From: Pontiella sulfatireligans
GTDB lineage: Bacteria > Verrucomicrobiota > Kiritimatiellia > Kiritimatiellales > Pontiellaceae
NCBI RefSeq assembly: GCF_900890705.1
Contig: NZ_CAAHFH010000001.1
Span: 3,286,001 to 3,350,000, forward strand
Direction of reading: 5' to 3'
DNA: 64,000 bases
The translations under genes and the position numbers were made by a program. Below are positions 63,890 through 64,000 of this stretch, in pieces (positions within the stretch are counted from its first letter, which is position 1; every line of letters begins with the position of its first letter). The notes below the pieces were generated by a model. The model was not told where the DNA came from. It saw nothing but the letters and a program-made list of their open reading frames with translations, and did no database searches.

Positions 63890-64000
63890 TAAAACTCCAC
63901 CTTAACGCCGCCGTAGAATGCGCGGCCCGAGCCCGGATAGTAGCCGCCGTAGTAGGCGCTGCTCACATAGTCCTTATCCAACACGTTATCGACTTTGCAG
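63889..64000 (-). CDS. TonB-dependent outer-membrane receptor, C-terminal end
   Basis: Only the last 36 codons are in the window: KVDNVLDKDYVSSAYYGGYY, then PGSGRAFYGGVKVEF and stop. N-V-L-D-K-x-Y and P-G-x-G-R-x-F-Y-G-G-V-x-V-x-F are the closing strands of TonB-dependent receptors such as BtuB/FepA. The substrate cannot be told from this end. Confidence 0.8.
   Translation of the reverse strand, partial: CKVDNVLDKDYVSSAYYGGYYPGSGRAFYGGVKVEF

Overview
The window looks like a chromosomal segment of a moderately GC-rich Gram-negative bacterium. It encodes BamA, TolC, a TonB-dependent receptor, LpoB and many signal peptides or lipoboxes, and most genes have clear Shine-Dalgarno sites. SHD1-like secreted proteins, a TIGR03790-family protein, a very large CotH/lamin-tail protein and abundant EF-hand proteins suggest the PVC superphylum (Verrucomicrobiota/Kiritimatiellota-like). 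That placement is an inference from gene families, not from a marker tree.

Layout. 0-9.6 kb is housekeeping and small enzymes: tRNA-Leu, tsaB-tsaE, a TIGR03790 protein, two alpha/beta hydrolases, a Memo/AMMECR1 fusion, a cupin and a CvpA-like protein. 9.7-13.9 kb holds a lipoprotein operon (LpoB, COG3014-like, LPP20-like) followed by a Gln-rich repeat protein with an EF-hand. 14-19.8 kb is a one-carbon operon (metH plus bifunctional Hcy-methyltransferase/MTHFR) behind a structured leader. 19.9-26.2 kb has a HEAT/nuclease-like protein, a UroD/MtaA-family methyltransferase, a truncated globin, a hybrid histidine kinase, gltX and hpt. 51.8-64 kb is again housekeeping: ligA, bamA, dnaB-rplI-rpsR-ssb-rpsF, pth, rplY, prs, tRNA-Gln, then a surface protein and the end of a TonB receptor.

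The most interesting part is 26.7-51.7 kb. It contains an OmpR-type response regulator and a histidine kinase whose predicted periplasmic domain carries two canonical EF-hands (49.35-51.69 kb). These EF-hands share the sequence style of two small secreted EF-hand proteins encoded nearby. Reading the intergenic regions shows one promoter architecture repeated five times with invariant spacing (on the minus strand: ATGACA, 4 nt, ATTCAT, 17 nt, TGTCAT, 13 nt, a -10-like AATGAT). It lies in front of five minus-strand units: EF-hand/TPR (next to the two-component system), SHD1-like/EF-hand/TPR, a second SHD1-like gene, CotH-VTC-DUF4956-HlyD-TolC, and ferredoxin-cytochrome b-two Tat flavoproteins. 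I infer an EF-hand-sensing two-component regulon linking a surface kinase/polyphosphate-polymerase/export operon with a periplasmic redox operon. Signal and output are unknown.

Mobile DNA has eroded this island. An IS4-family element sits in codon 6 of one TPR gene with a 9-bp target duplication. A decayed IS sits in the G-rich loop of what looks like the terminator of the other EF-hand/TPR operon. Several intergenic regions carry unusual repeats: 7-nt-period arrays with inverted partners, and a short palindromic repeat also found in frame inside the Memo/AMMECR1 linker.
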